Of a stretch of DNA of 64,000 nt, positions 33,761 to 41,953 are shown in pieces. Source of the DNA: Spirochaetota bacterium (GTDB taxonomy: Bacteria; Spirochaetota; UBA4802; UBA5550); NCBI GenBank assembly GCA_016933025.1, contig JAFGBT010000014.1, positions 62,001-126,000 of the forward strand, read 5' to 3'. Positions within the stretch are counted from its first letter, which is position 1. Every line of letters starts with the position of its first letter. A model generated the notes under the pieces. That model saw nothing but the letters and a program-made list of their open reading frames with translations. It did no database searches and was not told the origin of the DNA. Position numbers and translations under genes: made by a program.

Positions 33761-34533
33761 TACTCGGTTTTGACGTCGGGAACACCAGCACGACCGGCGG
33801 TATTTACGCTGAGCATGGAAGCGGGCCAGATTTTACGTATCGGTTTTCGACCGAAAAAGATACGGATCCGAAACGGCTGGGACGGCAGGTCGGCGACGGA
33901 ATCGCCAAAGGCGGTGAGACTACGGGAGGCCTCACCTTCGCGGGCCTGGCCTTCTCCAGCGTGGTCCCGGAAATCAATGCCGCGTATCATACAATGGCCC
34001 GTGAGAGGTTCGGCCTCACGGCTTACGAGATAACCTGCCGGAGCAGGCTGAACTTCAAGATTAACTATAATGATCCGGAAGAGCTCGGCGTCGACCGTAT
34101 CGTGAACGCGGCTGCCGCGTTCGAGGAGTACGGCGGCGGGTGCATCGTGGTCGATATCGGGACCGCCGTCACCTTCTGCGTGCTCCTGGAGAACCGGATC
34201 TTTGACGGCGGCATCATCGCGCCCGGCGTCAGCACGGCAATCCGCTCCCTGTCCGGACGGGCCTCCCGCCTGCCGGAGGTCCCCTTCGAAAAGCCGGACC
34301 GCCTTGCCGCACGGGACACGGTCAATGCGCTCAAATCCGGTTTTTTCTACGGCTGGCTTTCGCTCGCCGACGGGATTATAGGGAGGATCGAGGCGGAGTA
34401 CGGGAGACGGTTCAGGGTGATCCTTACCGGCGGCTTCGCCGGCGCGGTGACGGAGCATCTTGTCCACGAAAACACTGTCGATCCCCTCCTGGCCATGAAA
34501 GGAATTAAATATATATATGATATGAACAGGTGA
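33757..34533 (+). CDS. coaX: Type III pantothenate kinase
   Basis: CoaX phosphorylates pantothenate, the first step of coenzyme A synthesis, and needs a monovalent cation. The 258-residue protein has the phosphate-binding start ILGFDVGNTSTTGG (Asp6), the pantothenate-site GVDRIVNAAAA, the second phosphate motif IVVDIGTAVTF and GGIIAPGV. No CoaA is visible in the window. It overlaps the upstream barrel/TPR gene by 4 bases and is followed 55 bases later by a secreted protein. Confidence 0.95.
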   Translation: MILGFDVGNTSTTGGIYAEHGSGPDFTYRFSTEKDTDPKRLGRQVGDGIAKGGETTGGLTFAGLAFSSVVPEINAAYHTMARERFGLTAYEITCRSRLNFKINYNDPEELGVDRIVNAAAAFEEYGGGCIVVDIGTAVTFCVLLENRIFDGGIIAPGVSTAIRSLSGRASRLPEVPFEKPDRLAARDTVNALKSGFFYGWLSLADGIIGRIEAEYGRRFRVILTGGFAGAVTEHLVHENTVDPLLAMKGIKYIYDMNR

Positions 34534-34588
34534 GACAGGTGAAATTCACTGTTGCCTGGATTTTAAAATTCTTAATAAGGAGAAACAT

Positions 34589-35368
34589 ATGAACATTTGG
34601 ACTAGATGCATGATTATCCCTGTCCTGGTATTTGCCGTGTTCGTGAATGCCGCCTTCGCACAGAAACAAAAGGCAGCCGCGGCTATCAATGACGCGCAGG
34701 TGCGGGAACGTCTCATGTACATAGAGAACGCCCTCTATACCGCCCAGCCGCACGCGCAGGCCTGGTGGTACAGCTGGATCTCAATCTACGCGGCAGGCAC
34801 GGTAGTGCAGGGGGCTCTGGCAGGCCACCACTGGAATGACTGGAAACATGATCACCATCCGCTCTATACCCGGCGGGTGAGGAACAGGAACTTTGCTGAA
34901 GACATGCTGGTCGGCGGCCTGACCACTGCGGTTGGCCTGGGAGGCCAGCTGATCTTTCTATTCAAACCCGCATACCTTCCCGACAGGCTGCGCGCGATGG
35001 CGGCGGACACGGCCGCGGCGCGGTTTGACAAGCTCGCTATGGCTGAAGACATCCTGAGGCAGTGCGCCAAGACTGAAAAAGAGGGATGGGGATGGATGAC
35101 CCATGTGCTCAATTTAGTGGTTAATGCCGGGGCGGGCTGCGTGACCGCGTTTGCATTCAAGCGGCCTATTGACGGCCTGATAGCTTTCGCTGAAGGAGAA
35201 GCTATTTCGCTGGTAAATATATTCAGCCAGCCCATGCATGCGGTCAGGGACCTGAAAAATTACGAGGCCAAGTACAAGGGTGGCGCAAAAGCAGGATACG
35301 ATTATTATGATAACGAGATATTTTTTACCCTTGGTCCCGGTACTATCGGGGTGGGAATGAAATTCTAA
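34589..35368 (+). CDS. Secreted or periplasmic membrane-linked protein of unknown function
   Basis: I do not recognise the family. The 259-residue product has a signal peptide (about 5-25, cut after AAFA), then helical and hydrophobic stretches (about 65-85, 105-125 and 160-185) with Gly-rich turns, ending PGTIGVGMKF. SD AAGGAG is well placed before ATG 34589. It is the last gene of the plus-strand cluster, followed by a dispersed repeat at 35396. Confidence 0.6.
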   Translation: MNIWTRCMIIPVLVFAVFVNAAFAQKQKAAAAINDAQVRERLMYIENALYTAQPHAQAWWYSWISIYAAGTVVQGALAGHHWNDWKHDHHPLYTRRVRNRNFAEDMLVGGLTTAVGLGGQLIFLFKPAYLPDRLRAMAADTAAARFDKLAMAEDILRQCAKTEKEGWGWMTHVLNLVVNAGAGCVTAFAFKRPIDGLIAFAEGEAISLVNIFSQPMHAVRDLKNYEAKYKGGAKAGYDYYDNEIFFTLGPGTIGVGMKF

Positions 35369-35395
35369 TATGCGCGCAGAATCTCGAGGCGATTT

Positions 35396-35436
35396 TCCCT
35401 CACCCCCGACCCCTCTCCCACGGGGAGAGGGGGGAG
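35396..35436. repeat. Dispersed-type repeat with C/G-rich hairpin
   Basis: The stretch begins TCCCTCACCCCC and contains CCCTCTCCC-ACG-GGGAGAGGG, a strong hairpin between convergent genes. A related, split copy lies at 61711-61796. From memory, sequences of this type are widespread in other bacteria. Confidence 0.6.
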
Positions 35437-35452
35437 AAGTTGAAGAAAGTAT

Positions 35453-35881
35453 TTATTTCACCCTTTTCCAGAGCTCGGACCTCCCGAAGAGCGGGACGCC
35501 GACATAGCCCCTGACGTTGAGTACGTCATCGCTCTTGAGCCACATCTTGCACTTGTAGGTCTTGCCGTTGTCGGGATCGTAGATCTGACCCCCGACCCAC
35601 TGGCCGTCTTTGAACACGAATCCCCACAGCATGTCCATGCCGAGGATCTTGTTTTTACGTTTCTCCGGGTCTGGATTCTTTTCATCAAGATCTGTCGGGG
35701 TTTTAAGCCAGGTTATTTTTCCGCTGAAGTTTTCACCGCATTTGTAGATGGTCACCTTGGCGTCCTCCTTTGGCACTAGCCATGTGCCGAGGATCGATTC
35801 CGCGGTAAAGTCGCCGTACAGCGACATTGAAGCGATGAGTGTCAAGACGGCAATGCCTAATGAGAGCCTGAATTTTTTCAT
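35453..35881 (-). CDS. DUF2147 family secreted protein
   Basis: A 142-residue periplasmic protein with a signal peptide (MKKFRLSLGIAVLTLIASMS, cut near YGD) and a DUF2147 fold: SILGTWLVPKEDAKVTIYKCGENFSGKITWL, GMDMLWGFVFKDGQWVGGQIYDPDNGKTYKCKMWL and LNVRGYVGVPLFGRSELWKRV are the usual strand blocks. The frame is open to 36043, but ATG 35881 has AAGGAG before it and the signal directly after it. In the family the role is unknown, perhaps lipid or small-ligand binding. It follows the thiolase gene, separated by a terminator. Confidence 0.85.
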   Translation of the reverse strand: MKKFRLSLGIAVLTLIASMSLYGDFTAESILGTWLVPKEDAKVTIYKCGENFSGKITWLKTPTDLDEKNPDPEKRKNKILGMDMLWGFVFKDGQWVGGQIYDPDNGKTYKCKMWLKSDDVLNVRGYVGVPLFGRSELWKRVK

Positions 35882-35942
35882 TTTAATCTCCTTGCGTGAT
35901 TTGTAGATTGGTTGTAGCATTAATTGACATGATGTCAACAAA

Positions 35943-35975
35943 TAAAAAAGGCGATCTTTTCGACCGCCTTTTTTA
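35943..35975 (-). terminator. Bidirectional terminator after the thiolase gene
   Basis: AAAAAAGGCG and CGCCTTTTTT form a stem with an A/T-rich base, about 20 bases after the thiolase stop (35995), giving U-tracts in both directions. Confidence 0.75.
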
Positions 35976-35994
35976 TTGACCAAAACAGATTCTG

Positions 35995-37284
35995 CTATAC
36001 TTGCTCGACTATCATTGCGTAGCCCATGCCGCCGCCAATACACATGGTAATGAGACAGGAACCATGGTTCGTCCGCTTCATCTCATACATCGTGGTGACC
36101 ATCATGCGGGCGCCGGTGCAGCCTATCGGGTGTCCCAGAGAAATACCGCTGCCGAGTTGGTTTGGCTTTTCACTGTCCAGGCCGAGCTCCCTGAAACAGC
36201 CGATGGCCTGGGCTGCGAAAGCTTCGTTCAGTTCGATCATGTCCAGGTCCTTGATGCCCATCTTCGTCTGTTTCAGGACCTTCCTGACCGCGGGCACCGG
36301 CCCAAGCCCCATGTACGCCGGGTCTACCCCGCCGCCAGCGAATGCCTTTATTTTCACGAAAGGCTTGAGTCCCAGGGCCTTCGCCTTTTCCGCAGTCATC
36401 ATGAGGACGGCGGCGGCGGCGTCGTTGATGCCCGACGCATTCCCCGCGGTGACCGACCCCTCTTTGATGAAAGCCGGTTTCATCTGGCGCATCTTCTCGA
36501 TCGTGGTGTCCATCGGCCTTTCGTCCTCTGCAAATATCTCCTCGCCCTTCGATCCTTTCATGACCACCGGGACAATCTCGTCCTTAAACAGGCCGTTCTT
36601 TATGGCCTTTCTCGCCCTGGTATGGGACAGCAGGCCCAGTTCGTCCTGTTCCTCGCGGCTGATTCCGTAGAGCTTCACAATGTTCTCGGCCGTCAGGCCC
36701 ATATGATATCCGTAGAATATTTCATACAGGCCGTCAAAAACCATGAGGTCCTGGACTTCGCCGACGCCTGATATGGCCATCCGGTATCCCCAGCGCGCGT
36801 CTTTCATGGCCATGGGCGCGAGTGACATGTTCTCATGACCGCCGGCTATCACAATCTCGGCCTGGCCCGACATGATTGCCTGAGCCCCCTCCGCGATAGC
36901 CTTGATGCCGGAACCGCAGATCTTATTGATGGTGCAGGCGGGGGTCTCTTTCGGTACGCCGGCCTTTATCATGGCCTGCCGGGCGGTGTTCTGTCCCTGG
37001 CCTGCCTGCAGAACGTTGCCCATGATGACCTCGTCGACCGTCACCGGCGCGAGAGAGTCGCTCCAGTCGTATCCCTTTTTCTCGAGATCGATTAAACCAG
37101 TGTTTGTAAATTTATCCGGAGCGCAATCCTTCATCAGATCGCTCGGCACCGGCCTGAGGCCCGCCCTGTTCAATACTTCTTTTATCACAAGCGCCCCGAG
37201 ATCAACAACCGGCACCCCTTTTAACGCACCGCCGAATTTTCCGATCGCGGTACGCGCTCCGCTGACTATGACGACATCTTTCAT
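35995..37284 (-). CDS. Acetyl-CoA C-acetyltransferase (thiolase)
   Basis: The enzyme condenses or cleaves acyl-CoA thioesters. From ATG 37284 (SD GGAGG; the frame runs to 37326) the product has 429 residues. The nucleophilic Cys is C123 in NKICGSGIKA, and ELNEAFAAQ, GHPIGCTGAR and CIGGGMGYA supply the other catalytic parts. An insertion of about 30 residues (about 45-80, DLMKDCAPDKFTN ... WSDSLA) precedes the usual VDEVIMGNVLQAG, so the protein is longer than typical AtoB (about 392). No beta-oxidation genes are adjacent, so the direction of the reaction is open. Confidence 0.92.
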   Translation of the reverse strand: MKDVVIVSGARTAIGKFGGALKGVPVVDLGALVIKEVLNRAGLRPVPSDLMKDCAPDKFTNTGLIDLEKKGYDWSDSLAPVTVDEVIMGNVLQAGQGQNTARQAMIKAGVPKETPACTINKICGSGIKAIAEGAQAIMSGQAEIVIAGGHENMSLAPMAMKDARWGYRMAISGVGEVQDLMVFDGLYEIFYGYHMGLTAENIVKLYGISREEQDELGLLSHTRARKAIKNGLFKDEIVPVVMKGSKGEEIFAEDERPMDTTIEKMRQMKPAFIKEGSVTAGNASGINDAAAAVLMMTAEKAKALGLKPFVKIKAFAGGGVDPAYMGLGPVPAVRKVLKQTKMGIKDLDMIELNEAFAAQAIGCFRELGLDSEKPNQLGSGISLGHPIGCTGARMMVTTMYEMKRTNHGSCLITMCIGGGMGYAMIVEQV

Positions 37285-37518
37285 TCGCGTGTCCTCCAGG
37301 TTGTATAATAAATATGTATACTGCACGAGGGACGCGTCATGCGGCCCTGCGGCATGGCTATCCTGTTATTCCGATTTTTTCTGGAGGCCGCTATTTGTAA
37401 AGGAAATTAATGGAGCTGTCGGAATTAATTCCCGGAATTTATCGGGCGTTGTTGATGTTCGTTCAAGACCTGCCGGCCCCGGCGCGGGGCATATGTATTT
37501 CAGGGCGCATTGTAAAAA

Positions 37519-37587
37519 ATGCTTGATAAATACCAAAATCAGGATGAATTGTTGAAGGACGATCTGACCGAAATAGTCCAGAAGTAA
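37519..37587 (+). CDS. Possible 22-codon leader ORF before the PrsW-like gene
   Basis: ATG 37519 to TAA 37585-37587 encodes an acidic 22-residue peptide (MLDKYQNQDELLKDDLTEIV and two more residues) ending 5 bases before the GTG start of the large gene. It could couple translation of that gene, which has no good SD. It lies in the 37285-37592 gap, which otherwise shows no gene. Confidence 0.3.
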   Translation: MLDKYQNQDELLKDDLTEIVQK

Positions 37588-37592
37588 TTATT

Positions 37593-39563
37593 GTGTCATC
37601 AATAACGCTCATAATCATTCTCGCCCTGGCGCCCATCACGCTCATATATCTCTTCTATTATCGATATTTCGTGGTGAAGTCGAGCTACCTGTATCACCTT
37701 GAATATTTTATTTACGGCGTCATCCTGGCGCTGGTGATACTCCTCGCAAGTCCCTACATACTCCCTCGCCTCTTGTTCCAGGGCAAAATAGCAATGGGAT
37801 TTCTTGGCGCGTCGCTGATTGAAAAGCTGGGGGCCTTTATATGCATTGCAATATTGACCTTCCGCTCTTCTTCAATACTGATGGTCCTGAACATGGTTAT
37901 ATCGGCGATGCTCCTGGGCCTCGGATTCGCCACGCTGGAAAATATTGTGTACGCGCTTGCCATGCGTGACCCGGTGATTATCGTAAGGCTCTTCAGCGCC
38001 GTGCCGCTCCATGTGCTCACCTGCGGACTCATCGGGTACGGGCTGGCGCTTATGCGCTTCAGCGGATCGCTGCTGAGCAGGGCGAGGTACGCGGCAACAG
38101 CACTGGCCGTCCCTTTCCTTTTCCATGGCCTGTATGACACCATGCTCATAACCGGGGGCACCGGCACCTACTGGATCGCCCCCCTCCTGGTCCTGTTGAT
38201 CGTCGGCATGGAATATATCCTGACCAAGTCGCAGACCCTACCGCTCCTGGACGGATTGAAGAGTCATAATTTCTTCATCGAAGATTGGATCACGGTACAG
38301 CGAGAGCCGCAGTACGAGCGTTGGATCCTTCGCTCCATGGGATCGAAAAACAGGGAATACGTGCCGTTGTTCAGGCTGAATCTGGGGAAACTCCGCGCGT
38401 TGTTCATTATCATTCTGCTCGTCTGCGCCGCGCTTTCTCTGGCCGAGCATCGGATCGTCATGGGCTTTCTCGGCCATCGTCTGCGGACCGAGGAAGCCGT
38501 GATGCTTTTCACGCTCCTTCCCGCGCTTTATTCCCTGAACCTTTTCGCGATCGGCGTAATGAACCCGAAATACTTCCAGAACAGCCTCATCAAAATACCG
38601 ATCATCATCGATGTTGATGTGGAAGCCGACGGCACAATTATTAAAACCATCGCCTACCACGTGACCGGCAGTAACTGCTACCTGAAGACCGTAGACCCTC
38701 TCGGTACGGGAACGCGCCTGTCGCTGACCTTCGCCTGTTCGGCCTTCTCGTCGCCCCCGGTGACCGGCGAGGTGATCTGGGACAGCCATGACGAGCAGAA
38801 GCAGCTTTCCGGGAGCCTGGTCCGTCTGGACCGCCGGCCTGCGGGGTTCCGCTTTTTTCAGGTGAGATATTATCTTTACCGGATCAGCAGGGGCCTCTCA
38901 TTCAATATGCGTCTCCCCGGCTTCAGAAGCATACGACAGCTCTTTGTGCGCCCGATTTCCGTCATGCAGAAAGAATGGAGGTTCAGCGCAGGCCAGAAAC
39001 TATTCGAGCAGGGAGAAGAGGGGAGGATATTTTATCTCATCCGGAAGGGGGAGGTCGACATTATAAAGACCCTTGATACCGGGGAGCGTGTCACCATGGC
39101 GGTCCTGAAGGAGGGTGACATCTTTGGCGAGATGGCCATTGTGGGGAACCAGCCGCGACTTGCCACCGCGATCTGCCGGACCGACTGCCTTCTGGCGGTG
39201 GCCGAGGCAGATAACCTCGATGCCCTTATCGAGGGGAACCCGGTCTTCACGCAAAAGCTGATAAAGAATTTCGCCAACCGGCTCCACGCATCGGAGCAGA
39301 TCATGCTGAAAAGCATGGCCGACAGCGGCGCCGCGTCAAAACGGAGAGAGGAGTCGCTTCTTGCGCTCTGCAGGGTACTGGCTGCAGTCGCCGGTGCCGG
39401 GGGGGATCCTTCACTGTTTCAAAAAGCGGACGCTGGATTGCTTGCAAAGCAGCTCGATATGGATAAAAAGTTGGTAGCGGAAATCCTGCATCATTTTACG
39501 GACGAAAGGGGCGTAGATCCGGAAGCCGGGCTGAAATCCTTTCTTGATAAACTGCATTTATAA
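37593..39563 (+). CDS. PrsW-like intramembrane protease fused to a cyclic-nucleotide-binding domain
   Basis: A 656-residue multi-domain membrane protein. Residues 1-210 form about seven helices with PrsW-family motifs: IEKLG (E77; one Glu of the usual EE is replaced), GLGFATLENIVYAL (E116), PLHVLTCGLIGYG (H140) and FLFHGLYD (H178). Two more helices follow (about 268-285 and 303-323), then a small strand-rich domain (about 333-420), possibly PilZ-like but without RxxxR. Residues about 455-570 are a cNMP-binding domain with the phosphate-binding cassette FGEMAIVGNQPRLATA. The C-terminus is helical. The start is GTG. A signal-controlled membrane protease is inferred; the substrate is unknown. 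Confidence 0.75.
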   Translation: MSSITLIIILALAPITLIYLFYYRYFVVKSSYLYHLEYFIYGVILALVILLASPYILPRLLFQGKIAMGFLGASLIEKLGAFICIAILTFRSSSILMVLNMVISAMLLGLGFATLENIVYALAMRDPVIIVRLFSAVPLHVLTCGLIGYGLALMRFSGSLLSRARYAATALAVPFLFHGLYDTMLITGGTGTYWIAPLLVLLIVGMEYILTKSQTLPLLDGLKSHNFFIEDWITVQREPQYERWILRSMGSKNREYVPLFRLNLGKLRALFIIILLVCAALSLAEHRIVMGFLGHRLRTEEAVMLFTLLPALYSLNLFAIGVMNPKYFQNSLIKIPIIIDVDVEADGTIIKTIAYHVTGSNCYLKTVDPLGTGTRLSLTFACSAFSSPPVTGEVIWDSHDEQKQLSGSLVRLDRRPAGFRFFQVRYYLYRISRGLSFNMRLPGFRSIRQLFVRPISVMQKEWRFSAGQKLFEQGEEGRIFYLIRKGEVDIIKTLDTGERVTMAVLKEGDIFGEMAIVGNQPRLATAICRTDCLLAVAEADNLDALIEGNPVFTQKLIKNFANRLHASEQIMLKSMADSGAASKRREESLLALCRVLAAVAGAGGDPSLFQKADAGLLAKQLDMDKKLVAEILHHFTDERGVDPEAGLKSFLDKLHL

Positions 39564-39685
39564 TATTGTGCCCCGCCCGCGTTGCGTCTGCCGAAACATC
39601 GATTTTTTATGGAAAAAATAAGATGTGATGTCACAGTAACGGCCAGATATAGTATAAGTAGTACAGGAAAAACGGCCGGAATATA

Positions 39686-40567
39686 ATGAATAATCCATTT
39701 TTAGAAAAAATTGAATACAGCGAGGACGATCTTGACCTTATCCAGGCTTCTCTTGATGGGAATCAGGAATCTCTTGAAAAGCTCATTTTGCGACACCAGG
39801 CCTGGATATACAATATCGCCTTCAAGATGGTAATGGACCATGATGATGCCAGCGATATTACCCAGGAGATCCTCATCAAGTTAATAACCAATTTATCCTC
39901 GTTTGACAGTCGGAAAGGCCTTTTTCGCACATGGATGTATCGTATCGTCGCAAACCATATCATCAACATGAAAAAAAAGAAATTTGAGAGGAGAATACAT
40001 GATTTTGATACCTATGTATCTCTTATCGAAAAATTGCCGGACCACCGTTCGTTTTCGCACCCGGATTCCGCGCTCCTGGCGGAAGAACTCAAAGTGGGCT
40101 GCATGATGGGGATGCTGATGTGCCTGAACCGAACGGCTCGTTTAGTGTTTCTCCTGGGCGCCGTTTTCGAGGTTCCCGATTCGATCGGCGCCGAGTTGGT
40201 CAATGTCTCCAGGGATAATTTCAGGAAGATACTTTCACGCAGCAGGCATAAGGTGTATTCATATATGAACGGCATCTGCGGCCATATGAACAGGAACAAT
40301 AAGTGCTGGTGCGCCTATAAGGTTAAGAATTTTCTGGATCTGGGCATGATGGATCCGGCGCATCCGAGATACAGCCATCCTGAATACAGACGGGTTAAAG
40401 ATGTCATAGAGCGGCGCATTGACGACTTTACCGAATCATTTTACGGACCGTTTCTTGCGCATTTCAGGAACCAGCCTTTTTACGAGCCTCCCGACATGAC
40501 AGAATGGTTTCGTTCGCTTATACAGAACGAGGAATTCCGGCGGCTCTTTGATATGCAGGGGGAATAA
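39686..40567 (+). CDS. ECF-like sigma factor with a Cys-containing C-terminal extension
   Basis: A 293-residue sigma-70 family protein. Region 2 is clear (about 25-95, with DDASDITQEILIKL and GLFRTWMYRIVANHIINM). Region 4 (about 150-195) is present but degenerate. An extra 100 residues or so follow, starting with C198 and C207-W-C209 (GICGHMNRNNKCWCAYKVKNFL), a possible metal site, then a helical domain. The next gene, a ferritin-like protein, starts 17 bases later, so the two probably form a unit. No anti-sigma gene is adjacent; the C-terminal extension may replace it (inference). Confidence 0.8.
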   Translation: MNNPFLEKIEYSEDDLDLIQASLDGNQESLEKLILRHQAWIYNIAFKMVMDHDDASDITQEILIKLITNLSSFDSRKGLFRTWMYRIVANHIINMKKKKFERRIHDFDTYVSLIEKLPDHRSFSHPDSALLAEELKVGCMMGMLMCLNRTARLVFLLGAVFEVPDSIGAELVNVSRDNFRKILSRSRHKVYSYMNGICGHMNRNNKCWCAYKVKNFLDLGMMDPAHPRYSHPEYRRVKDVIERRIDDFTESFYGPFLAHFRNQPFYEPPDMTEWFRSLIQNEEFRRLFDMQGE

Positions 40568-40584
40568 CGTTAAGGAGAATATAT

Positions 40585-41016
40585 ATGAAAGACCTCAAAC
40601 CGCAGATTGTGCGTTCCTTCAGAATGGAGATGATCGGTACCGGCTGTTATGGCGAATTGGCAAAACAATACGGAAAACGCCTCCCCGAACTGAGTGAAAA
40701 ATTCAGGAATTTTTCGGAGCATGAGCGCACGCACGGAAAACTCCTGGCAAAATGCCACAGTGACCTGTACGGCAGCGATATACAGGGGGAACATTTCTGG
40801 CTGTTTATCGGGAAAGTATCGGCCTTTTTGCAGTATTTCCTGCCGCTGAAGGTAAAGTTGAAAATACTGAGCGGCGTTGAAATGCTGGCGGTACAAGAGA
40901 TCGAACGTGCACTTGCTGACGGAACCGAAAGCAGTTTTCACAAAGTTATCAGCGACATCCTCCCTGATGAAAAGGAGCATGCCGGTTTCTATGATGAATG
41001 GTGCGCGGTGCGATAG
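40585..41016 (+). CDS. Ferritin-like diiron protein (COQ7/rubrerythrin-like fold)
   Basis: A 143-residue helical protein with probable diiron ligands in the right order: E15 in helix 1, E47-R-T-H50 (SEHERTH) in helix 2, E99/E105 in helix 3 (GVEMLAVQEIERAL), and E129-K-E-H132 (DEKEHAGFY) in helix 4. The two ExxH motifs are those of COQ7-like and rubrerythrin-like four-helix bundles. SD GGAGA precedes the ATG. It is coupled to the sigma factor upstream, suggesting an oxygen, peroxide or iron response, but the reaction is unknown. Confidence 0.65.
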   Translation: MKDLKPQIVRSFRMEMIGTGCYGELAKQYGKRLPELSEKFRNFSEHERTHGKLLAKCHSDLYGSDIQGEHFWLFIGKVSAFLQYFLPLKVKLKILSGVEMLAVQEIERALADGTESSFHKVISDILPDEKEHAGFYDEWCAVR

Positions 41017-41048
41017 CGATTTAATGCTGTTCGATGCCGAGCGCCGCC

Positions 41049-41891
41049 TCATGGCCGGTCGCTGAATACCGGGAGACCGAGCCTTTTGCGCGCCGCGGCG
41101 GCCATGTTGCGCGCGATGCCGAGGCGCTTTCCGGGGATGTTGGCGACCCAGGAGCCGAAGGAGGTGAGCGTGCTTGAATACACCAGGGTTTTCGGCTTTT
41201 CCACCAGCCTGATGAGCTGCCGGGCCACGTCCTCCGGCGTTTTTGGCCTGGTGAAGAAGCGCGTGATGAAGTTCTGGTCCGGATCGATAATGGCGTCCTG
41301 CGCTATCGGCCCGAACCCGGATTCCGCGGGCGAGTCGGTCTTTATATAGCCGGGAAAGTATTCGCTAACTTTGATTTCAGTATCGGCCCACTCGGCTTGG
41401 ATGGTGCGCGTCCACCCGCATACGGCAGCCTTGGAACAGACATACGGCGTGTAGAGCGGGACCCCGATCATAAAACCGGGCGAGCCCACATTTATGATGT
41501 GGCCGTAACCCTGCTTTCGCATGTGGAGCACCGCCCGGTTCGTGGCAGCCACAGGGCCCACGACGTTCGTTTTAAACGAGCGGAGAAGATCCTCGGATTT
41601 CACCTCGTCGGCCCGGGAAACGATGATGGCCGCCCCGTTGTTGATCAGCACGTCGATCTTCCCAAAATGCTCCACGGTCCTATCGACCATGGCGACTGCC
41701 TGCTGCTCATCCGACAGGTCAGTGGGGAGTACAAGCGGATGCTTCATGCGCGCGGCGTTTTCCTCGAGCTTTTCCCTGCGCCGGGCGGCCATGGCGACCC
41801 TGGCGCCGGCACGGTCAAATGCGAGCGCCGCCGCCTTCCCTATGCCGCTCGACGCGCCGGTGATGAGGATTACCGCTCCCTCGATATTCAT
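41049..41891 (-). CDS. Short-chain dehydrogenase/reductase
   Basis: A 280-residue NAD(P)-dependent oxidoreductase of the classical SDR type. The cofactor motif is TGASSGIG (about 11-18), followed by ARRREKL (Arg pair favouring NADP), the NNGA motif, and the catalytic YTPYVCSKAA (Tyr-x3-Lys with an extra residue pattern YVCSK). The C-terminus is basic, ending GLPVFSDRP. It is a single gene converging with the ferritin-like gene. The substrate cannot be told from the sequence. Confidence 0.9.
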   Translation of the reverse strand: MNIEGAVILITGASSGIGKAAALAFDRAGARVAMAARRREKLEENAARMKHPLVLPTDLSDEQQAVAMVDRTVEHFGKIDVLINNGAAIIVSRADEVKSEDLLRSFKTNVVGPVAATNRAVLHMRKQGYGHIINVGSPGFMIGVPLYTPYVCSKAAVCGWTRTIQAEWADTEIKVSEYFPGYIKTDSPAESGFGPIAQDAIIDPDQNFITRFFTRPKTPEDVARQLIRLVEKPKTLVYSSTLTSFGSWVANIPGKRLGIARNMAAAARKRLGLPVFSDRP

Positions 41892-41953
41892 GATGATGCC
41901 TCTCGAGTGAAGATGTTATTTTGGATAATACATTGCCCGGTTTGCCGTCGCAG

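Noticed and set aside
35995..36771. Plus-strand frames opposite the thiolase (256 and 214 codons)
   Set aside because: Shadows of a certain gene; no SD or motif.
39624..39635. CRP-like site TGTGA-TG-TCACA before the sigma factor gene
   Set aside because: The half-sites are only 2 bases apart rather than 6, so it does not fit a CRP operator.
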